A stretch of DNA of 64,000 nucleotides. Origin: Oscheius tipulae. Lineage: Eukaryota > Nematoda > Chromadorea > Rhabditida > Rhabditidae. Below, in pieces: positions 12,658 to 24,599 of the stretch (positions are counted from its first letter, which is position 1; every line of letters begins with the position of its first letter). The stretch is from assembly GCA_037178975.1 (NCBI GenBank), contig JASJZH010000004.1, positions 7,812,001 to 7,876,000 on the forward strand, written 5' to 3'. A program made the translations under genes and the position numbers. The notes below the pieces were generated by a model. The model saw nothing but the letters and a program-made list of their open reading frames with translations, was not told where the DNA came from and searched no databases.

Positions 12658-14684
12658 ATGACCGAAATTATAAGCCAACAAGGAATCTATTCCAAAGATA
12701 AAAAGCCAGAAGAAGTTCAACATTCCGACCCACAAGCTCCAAAGGTATAACTTTTTTTTGAGTTCAGTGTACGAACAGCTTTTAGCCCCTTTTCAATGTC
12801 GATCCCCTCACAAACAACAACGAGGACCTCTATAAGAATTTGATAAATATTGATGAAGCCGATCTGGACGTAAGCTTTAACTTCACACAAGATTCTAACA
12901 TATTTTCAGTTAGTAGAAGGAACAGTCATCGGTTCGGTTGTCAACATTATCAAGGACGGTCTTATTCTTTTTGTCCCCATGGATGTGGTTTATCGCCTCT
13001 TCTGTCCAAACAAGTTTATCAGGTTAGATCTTTGCGTAAAGTTGCAGCATTTCCTTCTAGAAACAAGTCAGAAATTCGACTAGGGGACTGGTTCGTGTGC
13101 CAAGCTGTTGCTATCAAACCGAAGGGAGAGTCTGAGATTACTGGGCAGAAACTACTTGCTTCTCATATCGTCATCAAGGAGATTGAGCCTTTCGCCATGA
13201 AAGACCAGTTTCCCGATTGGCAGCAGAGACAGTATGGAGGGATATTTGAGGTAGGGGAAACTTTGAACATGATGCGAAAATCTGGCCGTTTCTAAAGCCC
13301 TGAAGTTAATACTTTAGATTCTGGTCCGTCTGCCCGTCTCTTTCAATCGGTTAACTTCCAAGAGATCCATCTTCCATCTTGAAAAAGACCAACTACGACT
13401 TTTCGAAACCGAATATTCTTTCAAAGTAAGCCCTTTCATCTTCTAGTCAAAGTTAAGGTCCTCATGCCAGAGAAACGATTCTACAGCTTCTACGACACCA
13501 AAGCCTTCAGATTAGCGCCGAACGAAGAACGCATCTTCGAGTTCTGGGCAACATTGGGGAAGGCAATACAGTTCAAAGGGCTGGATGACAAGGTTGGATA
13601 CTGTTGCATGAGAGTGCTGAACAGCACACCAATCTATGAGGTAACTTTAGAGCAGCAAACAGAGAATTTGGTTCTTTTTAGGTTCTAGCTGATGGCAGCA
13701 GACGAGATGTGGGAAGATGGAAAGCACAGAAGGTTTTCGGTAGGCATTTCTTGTAATCTTCATTGTATGTTTTTAGTCTGTCACACGAATGCTACGACAG
13801 GAGATCTGGATCCGTGTGAGAACAAGTCCGATGAGGTGAATGTGAAAGACAAGCCAGTGGAACACAAAGAAAAAGACGAGCTCGAGCCGAAAATAACCAA
13901 TGACAGGGATTCGAAAACAGCTGATGACAGAAAATCAATATCGACTATCAACCAGAGAGAAGAGCTTATGGAATACCAAGCCCGAAGGGATTTCGACCGC
14001 GAAGTTGCCGAGACTGAGAAAACTATGCAGAGGATGTTCGAGAAAAGATATTCGCAGCAGGAATTGTTAAAGGCTGGAGACGGAACATTAGGCCAACTGG
14101 AAGAAGTGGCCCAAAAACTGAGAGCTTATTCGACAGAATCTGGAAATGAGTCAGCTCAAGGTTGGTCCCTTTCATTCTCTATGATGCTTTTTAGAAAGGA
14201 ATTTCAGCATAAAGATCTTTCAGAAAGTGAACTGCCATCCTATAGGAGTTCGATTGAGAGTGATGTTCCAGAGGACGAACCCAGGGAAAAAGAACCTACA
14301 GTCACACTAGGCCCATCCACCTCAAATGAGCAGACTGTTCTACGAGGAAAGAGGATACGTGTTATAAAATTTTTGCAATTCCAGATGTTAAAGAGATCTT
14401 AGTAAATTGTGAAGTCGAGAAAGAGGATGTTTTTGCTTCAAAAAGTAACCAAGATGCTTATGAGGACAACGAGCAGTATTCAACACCAAACTCAGAACCT
14501 GATACAGATGAACAAGGGATATCATTCGATGAAATGCTCGCGTCCATGTCTATCATGCTCTCGTACCCTGAAGTCCAGGTAGTCTAAACTATCAGCTCTT
14601 GTTGATCTATAAATTTAGGAGGCCGCAGTATCACAGGGTCTTACGGAAGTTCTAGGACGAATTCAAGATTTCATCGAACGATAG
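12658..14684 (+). CDS. Unrecognised nematode protein with basic/acidic C-terminal half
   Basis: The best start is the ATG at 12658 (MTEIISQQGIYSKDK). Exons then follow from about 12786, 12911, 13061, 13318, 13447, 13682 and 13778 to a stop at 14684 (IQDFIER). The N-terminal half has repeated beta-rich blocks such as EGTVIGSVVNIIKDGLILFV followed by LGDWFVCQAVAI, suggesting OB/S1-like folds, but this is a guess. The C-terminal half is charged, low in complexity and probably coiled (REELMEYQARRDFDREVAE). I do not know the family. The frame can be kept only by removing about 20-26 nt near 13426-13450 and 26 nt near 14362-14387, far below the 34-50 nt introns elsewhere. This suggests ultra-short introns, small indels or sequence errors. 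Confidence 0.65.
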
Positions 14685-14939
14685 AAAGAGCATTAGTTAA
14701 ATTTCCTCGGTGTTTATCCAGCTGATGTACAGTGTTTATAAGGCATTTCATGAAATGAACTCTTAAAACTGTTGCTTTGGGCATCAAATAAATCACTGAA
14801 CATACGGAAAAGAATTGTTCCCGCCGTTACCCAAAGTTTTGAGATAGGAATTTTCAAGCTTCTCATCTTAAGAGGGTAGAAGGCCTCATCCACCGTGTCT
14901 CCCGAGCTTCCAGTCCGTCTCCTAAAACTCACCGTCGTC

Positions 14940-15770
14940 CTGAACAAGGTAGTACATGGTATTGTCGAAAGTGACTCTTACTCTGACGCAGTTTCTTGTC
15001 TAGTCCATAATCCACGCTCGAGCTACGTTTAGAAAGGGGTCGATCTTTCATCTTTTCTAGAATAGATGGTCTATCCATCCGTTATGAACACCCAATTTAC
15101 CGCATCGCTTGATCCACGGTAATCAGCTGACTCAGAGAGAAATAAAAATAAAGAGGCTGACCTGTTATTGAGGGCTACGTCGATCATGAAGTGAAGCCCT
15201 GAGCCATTTCTGGCACTCTTTCTTTTTCTCTCTCAAAATGTACCTGTATGTCCATTATTCAGAGCACTGACACCCCCTTGACATCGTAGTCGTGGAAGAC
15301 TAGAGGGTCGTCTATTGCGATGTCTACTGTCTCGGCTGGAAACGGTCAGTTTTGCGCAAGATCAAGAAAGTTAGCTTTTTAGAGACTTGGTCCTACTATT
15401 TCTCAACAACGATTCGTCCTTCAAATATTTACCCAAGTAAGTTTTTATTAACTGCCTAACGATTAGACCGGTTTTGTTTATCACTTACTGTTACGTTCTC
15501 TAGTCAACCTGTCATCGTTCGTGTTTCCTCTGTCATGTCAGATGCAAAATTTTCGTTGTGGACTTTTTGTGTCAACCACAGTGACTGAGAATATAAACTG
15601 TCGCGCGAACTTGTAATTTAACAGCTAAAAACGCTGAAGGCTGTTCCGGCAGAAAGATTGAAGAACGACTCACAGAGTTGACGTTGATCGGAGACTGAGC
15701 TTTTCCAGCCTGACAGGTCCCTATCCAAGTTGCGGATCGTCATAGTCTCAATGAGCCGCAGCTGGTGAAC
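14940..15770 (-). pseudogene. Decayed alpha-carbonic anhydrase
   Basis: Three or four ruined exons on the minus strand match the intact carbonic anhydrase at 33.1 kb in order. AQSPINVNS (about 15690-15660) matches its AQSPINID. DPLVFHDYDVKG (about 15320) matches its FHDYDVRG, and the following NNGHT is reached only after a one-base frameshift. EMAQGFTS at about 15200 is followed by TGA where the intact gene has TGG. Beyond this, similarity fades into fragments with further stops, including a weak match to the YYRYNG region near 14960. The zinc-ligand exon is no longer readable. It is a dead paralogue. Confidence 0.75.
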
Positions 15771-16435
15771 TTGACATGACGCAGATGGGTTTCTCCTTGA
15801 CCATCTGACACTGTCTAGTACCCATCATAACTTGACATTGCTGGTATTCTTCTAAACAAATTTTATTTCACTAACGAGAGAGGTTACCGTATATTGTCAG
15901 ACAGAACCCAGTCAGGAAAAGAAACAACAGTTTCGGGGTCTATTGGATCTCTTTCTTTTTTTTATAACTAGGGGACCACATTTTTGTGGGAGCGAGCGGT
16001 CAGTTCAAAGACGCATTTGACTATCAAAAGTGTCCGTGAGAGCAGATCTGAGATCAAAGAGAAATCGGCAACAATGATCTAACAAAAACAGTCGAAAAAT
16101 AGCATCAGTTTGATATATGAACATGGTGAACGTTCTAAAAGATACTGACGAAATGCGTTCTCAATAGGACCTCATGTTCGACAGTAAGCGGTTTCATAAA
16201 CCTTTTTTTTGATACCATAAACTTCCTTCTTACTGTGTTTAGTTTATGCTTCTGTTTTTGCCCATGTTCTTGGTTAACTCTGTCGTCCTGCCAATTTGTC
16301 ACTCTCTGTCGACTTGAAACAACTTCTCACGGTAACCTATAGAAATCAGTCAGAAACAAGGTCTTCGTGGTGGGAACTTTGAGGCTGCCGTACTATTGAA
16401 CCTCCTGACAGAGAAAAAACCATGTCCTAACTTGT
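15771..16435. other. Intergenic, no gene seen
   Basis: No sustained coding frame and no clear repeat. Contains T-rich tracts only. Confidence 0.4.
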
Positions 16436-16954
16436 TCATGGTGACGACAGGGATGACAATAATTCCAACTGGGCTCCTAAATTGACTCTTCATTACTAGT
16501 TAACCACTGTTCCAACTACTTTTGCTGCCATGATTGAATTTTTTTCAAACTCCAATAGAAATCCAGCCCTTCCTTGTTTTGTATTCCTAACCTTTCTCCA
16601 CTTCTAATTCCGCCGTTGCCAACCCTGGAAGCCAGCTGATCGGCTTATAGCAGAATGTCGCGAGTAGCAGAACACCAAACGTGAAAGTTTGAATGTTTCG
16701 AGTCCTTTTTCTCGTCGGCGATCCTTTCTTTTCTTTCTTCCGATGACGCGAAATGAGCTTTTTCGGATCATAGATGACCCAGACTCCCACGGGTATCTTC
16801 GTTTCAACGACTCTCCACTCTCTCTCCCACTCTTTTTGTTTCCGCTTCTCGAGCTCATTGAAATGATGATCTAATCTAATAGTGAAAACAATCTTTAGAA
16901 GTCATAGACGTTCGGATAGAGTGCAATGAATGGTGCGATTTGTGGCAAGTACAT
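16436..16954 (-). CDS. Small predicted single-pass membrane protein
   Basis: A strongly coding-like minus-strand exon (about 16880-16590) encodes a charged segment (ELEKRKQKEWEREW, then RHRKKEKKGSPTRKRTRN) followed by one hydrophobic helix (FTFGVLLLATFCY) and a short tail. A donor at GAGAAAG/GTTAGG joins in frame to an exon ending in TGA at 16436-16438. A short upstream exon beginning MYLPQIAPFIALYP at 16954 fits by content, but the first intron cannot be spliced in frame with a GT donor, so the N-terminus is unsure. I do not recognise the family; the positive-then-hydrophobic layout suggests a type II or tail-anchored-like membrane protein. Confidence 0.45.
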
Positions 16955-18811
16955 TTGAATTTTAACCGTGATCAACGGTAGACAGAGAAACTCTCATATG
17001 CTACATTTCTGGAGAGAGAGAGAGAGAGAGACAAACAACTTGTTCCATTCTGGTTTAGCTGCCCAATGTTTTTTAATTAACTTCAAAAAGAGGGAGGGAG
17101 GTGGTGGTGGTGGAACTAGTAAAACCAAAGATCCCAAACTGCTAAAGATGCCTGAAAGGCGAGCAACCATCTGTTTCCGTTTAGTCGAAATGGTCACCAA
17201 ACTCTACATCATTCCCTCCTTCTCTGTCTGTTTTTTGATTCCATTTCCGCCTCCTCTTTTCAGCTCCATGTCTTTTTTTCTGTTCCCTTTAATGCATTAG
17301 TTATTGGAGTTCAGATTTCAACTGCGTTTGAGTCGGAACATAGGACTCAATACGTATCTAGTGGAAACCTTCCGATGTTGTTTTAAACCCGACGTTTTAC
17401 GGTGCTGTGCATAAACGACCTCTGATTCGGCGCGGTCTAACCAATGTCATGTGACTCCCGATATAAACTGTCTTTTCTATGAGCTCACAAACTGATCTTT
17501 CGCTATTTTCGGTCTCTTTACTCACTTGTCCGACTACAAATCTCACTGTTTATCCTTTACACATTCCCTTTATAGAACAACATGCTATACTGTCATCATT
17601 TCTAACCATACATGGTTATCCATACAGAAAGATTGTATTACAAATTGGTCAGAATAGCCTGAAAAACAATGTACTCATGTGGATCTGACTTCCAAAGACC
17701 ACGATTTGCCATGATCACATTTCTCATTTCCTTGTGTGATAAAATGTCTTTTCCAGGATTCAATTTTTGTCTTATCGAGCTGGAAACTCTTGTTCAAGAG
17801 CAGTTCTCGGCCAACTCATCCCGTTATCGAAACAGCTATGCTCTGACAATGTTGTTCTCTGGCATATACTTTCACCGTGTCTGAGCTGTGGATTAGGTTT
17901 CAGCCTTAATAAACCGAAAAGTTTCGGCTCGGTTGGATAGAGAGTGTACGGAGGGGGGCAACCTTTCTTTCACCACACACAACTGGTCACACTTAACTTT
18001 CAAACTTATTGATCAGTTTTTGAGCTCATGTAATCGTACCAACGGGTTACCAAATCGCGTGGTATTACCGAGATTGGAGCCGCGTAGAAAAGTTCTGTTT
18101 GGCTTGGTATTCTTGGAATACTCTCTTTCAATTCAACAGTTCAACCTGTTCAAGCTTGGAAGCAAAGAAGACGAATATTTCGGCCTTGAGTCTATCCTAA
18201 GCGGTTACTGTTGATTCCTCTTATTCAAACTCGAGTTCAAACTTCATGTTCACTACCCTCTCTGGAAAATGACCACTTCCCGGATTTGTCAACCAGATGC
18301 ACCCGCTTTGATATAAACATTCGTACAACCTCTTCCCCAATTGCCCTTTTGGACGTTCTCGCTCAGTAGACTATATTCTCATTTGTGTGCAGACTGAAGC
18401 ATGAGAATTTCTTGTGCAGTTCCTCTTATTTGCGGCTGAACATTCCCGAGATCAAACCTTTTCTCTTTAAAGTTCTCTCCTACAAAACCGGAAGCCATTT
18501 GTTGCTGTTAACCTTGAAACTGGAGTTAATCCCCTCTACCAGTCTCTCCTCCATGAGGCTCCCTTAAACCTTTTAACGTGTCACTTCGCATGCTGATCCC
18601 AGTTTCCAATTAACTCTTTTCTCAAAATCACTGCTCTTTGCTCCGTTGACAATAAATGTCTGCTGGAAAACATGTTCAAGAAAGGTTCGTTTCTCCTTCA
18701 GAGCAGCGCCAAAAAATGACGAATTCGACCTGCGGCCTGACCTTGAGTGCCTTCAATTTTGGGCATCCTTTGATTTTTCGTCTCCCTCTTCTTCCCAAAG
18801 TTATTCAGTAA
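16955..18811. other. Gene-poor stretch with simple repeats
   Basis: Nearly 1.9 kb with no convincing exon on either strand. It contains a (GA)n run at about 17010-17030, a GGT repeat at about 17100-17113 and pyrimidine-rich tracts. The open frames here have no splice-supported partners. Confidence 0.45.
17010..17031. repeat. (GA)n simple repeat
   Basis: An uninterrupted GAGAGA run of about 22 bases. Confidence 0.8.
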
Positions 18812-20662
18812 ATGAATAAGTCTTCTTCAGTAATGCAATGCCGTTCCATACACATACCACATCCTACCGAGACGGAAGTTATCGTTGATGCTGTTGTTAT
18901 CTTTATTGTGAGTTGATTTACTGTACATTTGTAAGCAATGTTTAGGTTGCTCTGGTTGGAGTGGTCACAAACTTGATCTCATTCTACGTGCTGGCACGTC
19001 ATTATGTATTCAGGTAGGAAGAGAGTGGTTTACGACAGTTTAAAAAATAAAAACTACGACCAGTTTTTGGTCGAACTTTAAAGGAAAATATTGGCGAATG
19101 ATCGTACTAAAGTTAGCTTCAGGAACCCCTTCGGTCGCCTAACTATGCTTCATGCATTAGCAAACGTCGGAGTCTTACTAATTTTCGGCGGCTTCACAGT
19201 TCCTGCCATGATTGTGTAGGTTCAAAGAGCACACTTTCACAAAAATATCTTCTCAGAGGTGTATCGGACCGCACGGATTGGCTGAATCGGCACATGGGAC
19301 AGTTCATCGTCACGTTCCAGGAAATAGCTCTCCACTCTTGTCTATTTGTATCTATCAATCGGTAAGACACTCTTATAGCAGAAGCTGATCAAAGTTTAAG
19401 GTTTCTGTTCATTTGTGCACCTCAGTTCTACCGACACTATTTTACCTACAATGTGACCTCGCTCATCATGGGTTTTATGCTTCTACTCTGTGGAGGCTAC
19501 TGGTGTGTCTACTTGATAGGTGAGTATTTTTGTAACTAGTTCAGTATAGCGGAGAACCCACTCGCAATATCCCTTTTGTTTACACTCCCATATATGAGAT
19601 GTGTTGTTGTTTCCCAAACGGATCCCAGTTCACACGTTATTTTCGTACGAGGTCAAATAGAACAAGGAAAAGGGTTCCCGGCTTAACGATTCAAGAGATC
19701 TCTCAGTCCTAAGTTGTAATTTGGTAGTCCTATTTCTAATGTGCTTTCTTTATCAAGCAGTCAAGGCGGTACGGGTGATATCTTGAGAGTCGAGCCTGGA
19801 TAAAAGAGGTAGTGTCTAACTGCCAAAAGGGTACCGCAAAGCTTTCTCGAGAGTCAAGATAGTGCTGGAAAGACCTGACACAGGCGAGAAAGAGTCTAGT
19901 AGCCTAAATATTAGGAAGCGAACATTTAGATTGCGGAACAGTGCAGGTGAGACTACGTCTTGCCATCGACAACTGCCCGCAAGTAACATCTTTCTACAAC
20001 TGTTCGGATTCTATTGTTCCTGCTAATGACCAAACCTATTTTAGAAGGCTGCGATCTCACCTTCGACACTAGACATCTAGTGTGGACCTTTTCCGCAACA
20101 ACATGTGGAAAATTTCTCTCCTTGTACATTGATCTATCCTACAACGTAGGACTTTTCTGTGTGGTCGGAGTGCTAGACATGGCAGCACTTTTTGGCTTAC
20201 GAGCTACCCGAAAGGTACTTACTTAATGTTTCAACAAATAGTCTTTTCAGAAAGTTTCGAAGGCTCTGAACAAAGAAAACTTGAAGAAGAGGAATCAAAG
20301 AGAGTTCCGGTTCTTCGTTCAAACAGTCACAAACTCTTTGGTTTATGCCGGAACACTCTTCAGTTTCGATGTGTTGAGCTGCCAAGCCACAACCAGTCTA
20401 GGAGTGTTCTACTCTGGAACTTTTGCCTGGGCGTTTGCTCACATGTGTTCTGGGTAACTACATTTCCCTTCGGGTTTATATATTTGCTTTTAGAATCATC
20501 CTGGTACTATTCAACGAAGAAATACGAAATGTCGCGCTGATACCATACAGGCTGCTCAAGAACAGCACGACACCAACGATAGAAATCACATCGACACAAT
20601 CATCAAATAACAAAACACCAACAGTGCCACTTTTTAAAGTGGTAACACCACGGGTCAAATAA
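18812..20662 (+). CDS. Srx-like serpentine chemoreceptor
   Basis: Eight exons: 18812-18907, 18946-19013, 19123-19215, 19257-19361, 19401-19519, 20045-20214, 20251-20453 and 20494-20662. All junctions use GT/AG and keep frame. The product is a seven-helix receptor: TM1 (VVIFIVALVGVVTNLISFY) is followed by RNPFGRLTMLHALANVG, the hallmark NPFG block of the Srx family. Later come SINRFLFICAPQFYRHYF (the DRY-equivalent region), a cysteine-bearing second extracellular loop, and a tail after NEEIRNVALIPYR. Srx proteins are nematode chemoreceptors expressed in sensory neurons; the ligand is unknown. The single long intron (19520-20044) holds no gene that I can see. The start was chosen as the first ATG giving a short N-terminal tail before TM1. 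Confidence 0.85.
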
Positions 20663-20834
20663 ACTTGTAATTATTTAATCCATTTGATCAGTGCGATACA
20701 GGGAGAGAAACTTGAAGTGTATCAATCTACCAACGAAATGCTCGAAAGCATTCCTGTAGATGTTTCCGAGCATTAGTCGGAACTCTCGATAAAAAGAAAC
20801 TCTATTTTACGTGTCTAAATCGTACCAACGACTG

Positions 20835-21155
20835 ACTAGGGAAGGGTTTTAGTTGCCCGCGGGATATCGAAACGAGGTAGGTGCCATTCGAAAGGGCATT
20901 GAAAATGATGGTGTTTCCCAAATTTTCAGCTGCGGAATGGATGTCTGCTGTCCTCTGGAGCTTTTTCCGTTTCCAGATTTTGAGCTGAATTTGCGCTCTT
21001 GGACTTGGATATCCAATGCTTCTTTCAGCGCAAGTGACCAAGTGGTGCAGAGCCTATGCGCTCCGCTGGAAGCTTTTGGTTTTTGGTTCGAATCCTTTCT
21101 TCGGAAAACATTTTTATTTACTTATTTAAAGCGTATTTAGCTTCTATTGTTGCTT
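20835..21155 (+). repeat. Left arm of a long inverted repeat with tRNA-like promoter
   Basis: About 320 bases that recur almost identically, reverse-complemented, at 21429-21749. Inside the arm, TGACCAAGTGGT (21035-21046) and GGTTCGAATCC (21085-21095) match pol III A-box and B-box consensus at tRNA spacing, followed by a T-run at about 21111-21115 that could end pol III transcription. A 95-codon open frame spans the arm, but it is mirrored in the other arm and looks incidental. Confidence 0.9.
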
Positions 21156-21428
21156 ATTGTTACAAAATCCCTTTTCGGATAGCACTGTGACGACCAGTAT
21201 CGCACAACTTCACAGCCACTTTGACTAAGAAAAGATTTTTTTACGTGACAATGTATTGCAAAGTTGTAGCCCTTGATCTGTTAAACAACAACTTTGCAAA
21301 GCATATCCAGGCCGGAAAAGCATTTCTTCGACCCGAAAAACGAATTTAAACGCGCGAACTATATCAGAAACAAGTTAGGAAATGAGAAGGTCGACTATCT
21401 AAAGTTTCTAGCTTTCAGCAGTAAAAAA
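21156..21428. repeat. Spacer of the long inverted repeat
   Basis: About 270 bases between the two arms. It has its own small palindrome (TTGCAAAGTTGT facing ACAACTTTGCAA, about 21255-21300). No coding signal. Confidence 0.6.
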
Positions 21429-21749
21429 AAGCAATGATAGAAGCTAAATACGCTTTAAATAAATAAATAAAAATGTTTTCCGAAGAAAGGATTCGAACCA
21501 AAAACCAAAAGCTTCCAGCGGAGCGCATAGGCTCTGCACCACTTGGTCACTTGCGCTGAAAGAAGCATTGGATATCCAAGTCCAAGAGCGCAAATTCAGC
21601 TCAAAATCTGGAAACGGAAAAAGCTCCAGAGGACAGCAGACATCCATTCCGCAGCTGAAAATTTGGGAAACACCATCATTTTCAATGCCCTTTCGAATGG
21701 CACCTACCTCGTTTCGATATCCCGCGGGCAACTAAAACCCTTCCCTAGT
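21429..21749 (-). repeat. Right arm of a long inverted repeat with tRNA-like promoter
   Basis: Reverse complement of 20835-21155. It differs only by a few bases near the inner edge and one Thr/Ile-type change in the incidental open frame. The tRNA-like A and B boxes lie on the minus strand, so the two promoters face each other. Confidence 0.9.
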
Positions 21750-21919
21750 GAGTTCAATAACCCTGTGCAAAAGCGTTGTGATCATTGACAACATTTGCAT
21801 CAGGATGTTGACAATGATTACTGTTTGCGACAATTTTGCACCCAGATGGAAACATTTTCCAAGCGTAAGCTGCTTAGTGACCGGGTACAAAAGACCTATT
21901 TTTCTATTCCAACGTAGCA

Positions 21920-22726
21920 ATGATTATCCTACTTCTTCTCTTCGTTTTCAGCAGCACCTTCGGTACTACTTTCCTAAGTTACAGATATAACCTTTCAGCC
22001 ATTTGCCCCGGTGGGAGCGACGCTGTCAGAAACTTCTTCTTGAAAGCTCACAATGACATTCGTTCTCAAATCGCCCTCGGGAACTATGTGGTTCGGGGAC
22101 CGATGGGTCCTCAAGCCAAGCCACCAGCGACCAATATGATGCAAATGGTAAGATTCTGTCCGAATTGCCATGACAAGTTCAGGATTGGGACTGTTCCATA
22201 GAAGCCGCTGCCCAAAAGCTCGCCAACCAATGTTCTTCTGGTAGGAAAAAGAGACAGATCTATTACGGACAGAACTACTACACTATGTGGAGTCCTTACA
22301 AGGTTGAACCCCCTAATGGATAGAAAAAAAGACTCTAGATAAATGACCTGACAGCTGCTGGCAACGCCACAGCTTCCTGGATCGGTCAGTTCAACAAGTA
22401 CGGCTGGGATGGAAACACATTCTACAGCACCCTGTTGGGTAGCATTGGCTCAGCTACTCAAGTGGTCTGGGCCGGGAGCTCAAAACTGGGCTGTGTTGTC
22501 AAGCATTGCCCCGGAGGAACTTGGGCGGATAGTGTCAGAATCGTGTGTTCATATCTCCCGGCAGGAAACTATTATAATCAAAAAATCTACGAAGTTGGAC
22601 CAACGTGCTCCAGTTGTCCTGAAGAGAGCTCATGTGATCAGGTAAGGGCACTGAGAGGAGGTAAAAAAGTTTCAGTCGACTGGACTGTGTGTATCCGAAG
22701 AAATGCACAATGTTGCATCTGACTGA
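21920..22726 (+). CDS. Secreted CAP/SCP-domain protein
   Basis: Four exons: 21920-22147, 22183-22302, 22339-22641 and 22676-22726. The N-terminus MIILLLLFVFSSTFG is a signal peptide. The CAP domain follows: FFLKAHNDIRSQIALG is the start block, MDWDCSIEAAAQKLANQC carries the usual Cys and helix, and ATQVVWAGSSKLGC and IVCSYLPAGNY are the two family signature motifs. A cysteine-rich tail (PTCSSCPEESSCDQ) follows. The His in KAHNDIR and the His-less Q in ATQVVWA correspond to the usual cavity positions, so one canonical His is replaced. Nematode relatives are the SCL/VAP or venom-allergen-like proteins; some act at host or pathogen interfaces, others have unknown roles. An AATAAA signal lies at about 22747. 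Confidence 0.9.
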
Positions 22727-22746
22727 TTTTCGATGGAGAGGTATTA

Positions 22747-22752
22747 TAATAA
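22747..22752 (+). terminator. Poly(A) signal of the CAP gene
   Basis: AATAAA about 20 bases after the CAP stop codon. Confidence 0.6.
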
Positions 22753-23239
22753 AGCTAATTGCAAGTTTGATAAGGAGTATCGGGAGCATCGATACACGAT
22801 TGAGAATTTGACATCTGAGCAGAAACACCAGTAAATTGAGCAGAAAGCAATTTCAACGTCGAGAATCGTATTTTGTTTTGCAAACACGAGTAATGCTTCT
22901 GACTCCTAATTGTCAAAACTTGTCAGAATTGCTTTCTCGCCGCGAGTTCTTGCTTGTGCTCCTTTTGTGATGCTGCTTCTTCTACAGCTCTACTCCCGCT
23001 TCTGCTGTCGTTTTCTGCGGTTGTGTCCTCTACCGATGAAATGGCTATTGTCGTCTGCTATCGTCTTCTACCAACTCAGATAATGTGGTTTCTATTTTCT
23101 TTTCAGAACTCTTGCAAAAATTCACCAATGTGACGACGTCATCCATCGTTGCTCTGCCTGAATTTTGAATACCACAAGCAGGACGCAGAGATTGAACCCA
23201 GAGCGTAGCCTGCCGGCAAGGGTAAAAAAGATTCCCTCA

Positions 23240-23590
23240 GCAATATTTTCTCCTGTTCATCTGTCATAATGTAGTCAACAAGGCGCACCACTTGATAGTG
23301 GAAGCCGTATTCATTGACAACTGGTCAGAACGAGTTGTTAGTGCAAAATGAGTACATCTTCTAAAAATGGGTGCTCTGTAAGGAACAGCATGGATCTTCA
23401 TAGCTCTGACAGGTTAACTTTGCCCAAAAAGTTTAATGCCTTCAATAAACTTCAAGGATTGTAGGTTACCTAAAATTGAGGAACATCGAAGTACCACTGC
23501 CCAACAACCTACCATACAGCAGAAGTTGGTCTCATCCCTGAGGATAGTTTCCTTCTTGAACGAGTAGTAATAGGTTAGGAGACGTTCTGG
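23240..23590 (-). pseudogene. Decayed copy of the N-acyltransferase gene
   Basis: The minus strand here matches the large exon of the intact gene at 26263-25714 at DNA level, for example the ACCATACA(G/A)CAGAAGTTG segment and the GAAGCCGT(A/G)TTCAT segment. It is interrupted by indels and stop codons, so no frame is maintained. Promoter and end exons are not visible. Confidence 0.65.
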
Positions 23591-24599
23591 AAATTTTGGC
23601 AGGTTTATACTACGACCAAACCATTACATGATCTGGGTAAGAGTCCTTCCCAAAAGATGTTTGGTCGTACAAAGACGACCCGGATGTGGTTGTCTGAATG
23701 GAATAAGTGAGATCAAGACGGTATGGAGAAACCAACAAAGGATCGCCCGACAGTTTTGTATGATGCAACAAGACATACCGTAACAACCGTCCGAACCAGC
23801 GGAACGTGCATTGTCATTGGAGTCTGACAAGCGCACAAAGTTATATTTGATCAGACCGCCTTAGAAACTTTTTGAGTACTTGTTACACTGAACTAGGAAA
23901 AGTTCTCTTTCACAGAAAGATCTGGAACGATGCTGTGGCAATCCGGCCTGATGATAACTTTTTCGAATTCGTGATGTGTTCAACTTCTTCGCTAAAAAGC
24001 AAATGCAAGAAAGTCTCACTCAGTAAAGGGGATTTTTAAACAATTTGTAAGTCAAAGCCTGTTATTACTTGGCATTGTTTCATCCTACTGATCGCAGTTA
24101 ATTTCAGATCATTTTATAACCCCGAAACCGTCGAAGGAAATCAATCCGCAGGCACGCGAACAAGTTTTTGTAGTTGTGACCCAGCCCTCCCTCTCATTCT
24201 ACCTTTCTTCACCTCTCAACAACGGACATGAACTCGACTTCTCTTTTCCACTTCGGAGGCCAGGATCATTGCGCAGAGGTAATGATTCAGATTATCTAGC
24301 TAGTTCGATTCAGCATTTTTTCTTCTTCATGACTTTGTTACTACTGGGGGTTCTTCTTCTGGCTAATTGGGGCATTCCGATGAAGAACAGAAAAGTGGTG
24401 ATAAGATTAGGCTCTTTTCTATTGATGCCCTCTCCAGACAGAGAATCCGATCATGTTACCCGTATTCGTTCTACCGCCTTTTGCTGTCTATCCAGTAGAT
24501 GACATCGAGAGCTGTGACCCGGAGGAGACCAACGATTCTGCTCTTCTTCTAGAATAATAAATGGCAGTCGTAAACGTTCTAAAAGTTTCCTCAAATTTT
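23591..24599. other. No intact gene seen
   Basis: Contains a plus-strand frame at 24176-24502 with a hydrophobic patch but no splice or family support. Parts may be further decayed sequence of the neighbouring duplicated acyltransferase. Confidence 0.35.

Noticed and set aside
20853-21140. 95-residue frame in the inverted-repeat arm (and its mirror)
   Set aside because: It is mirrored in the other arm and overlaps a tRNA-like promoter, so it is a product of the repeat rather than a gene.
24176-24502. 108-codon frame with a hydrophobic patch
   Set aside because: No signal peptide at a sensible place, no partners, no family resemblance.
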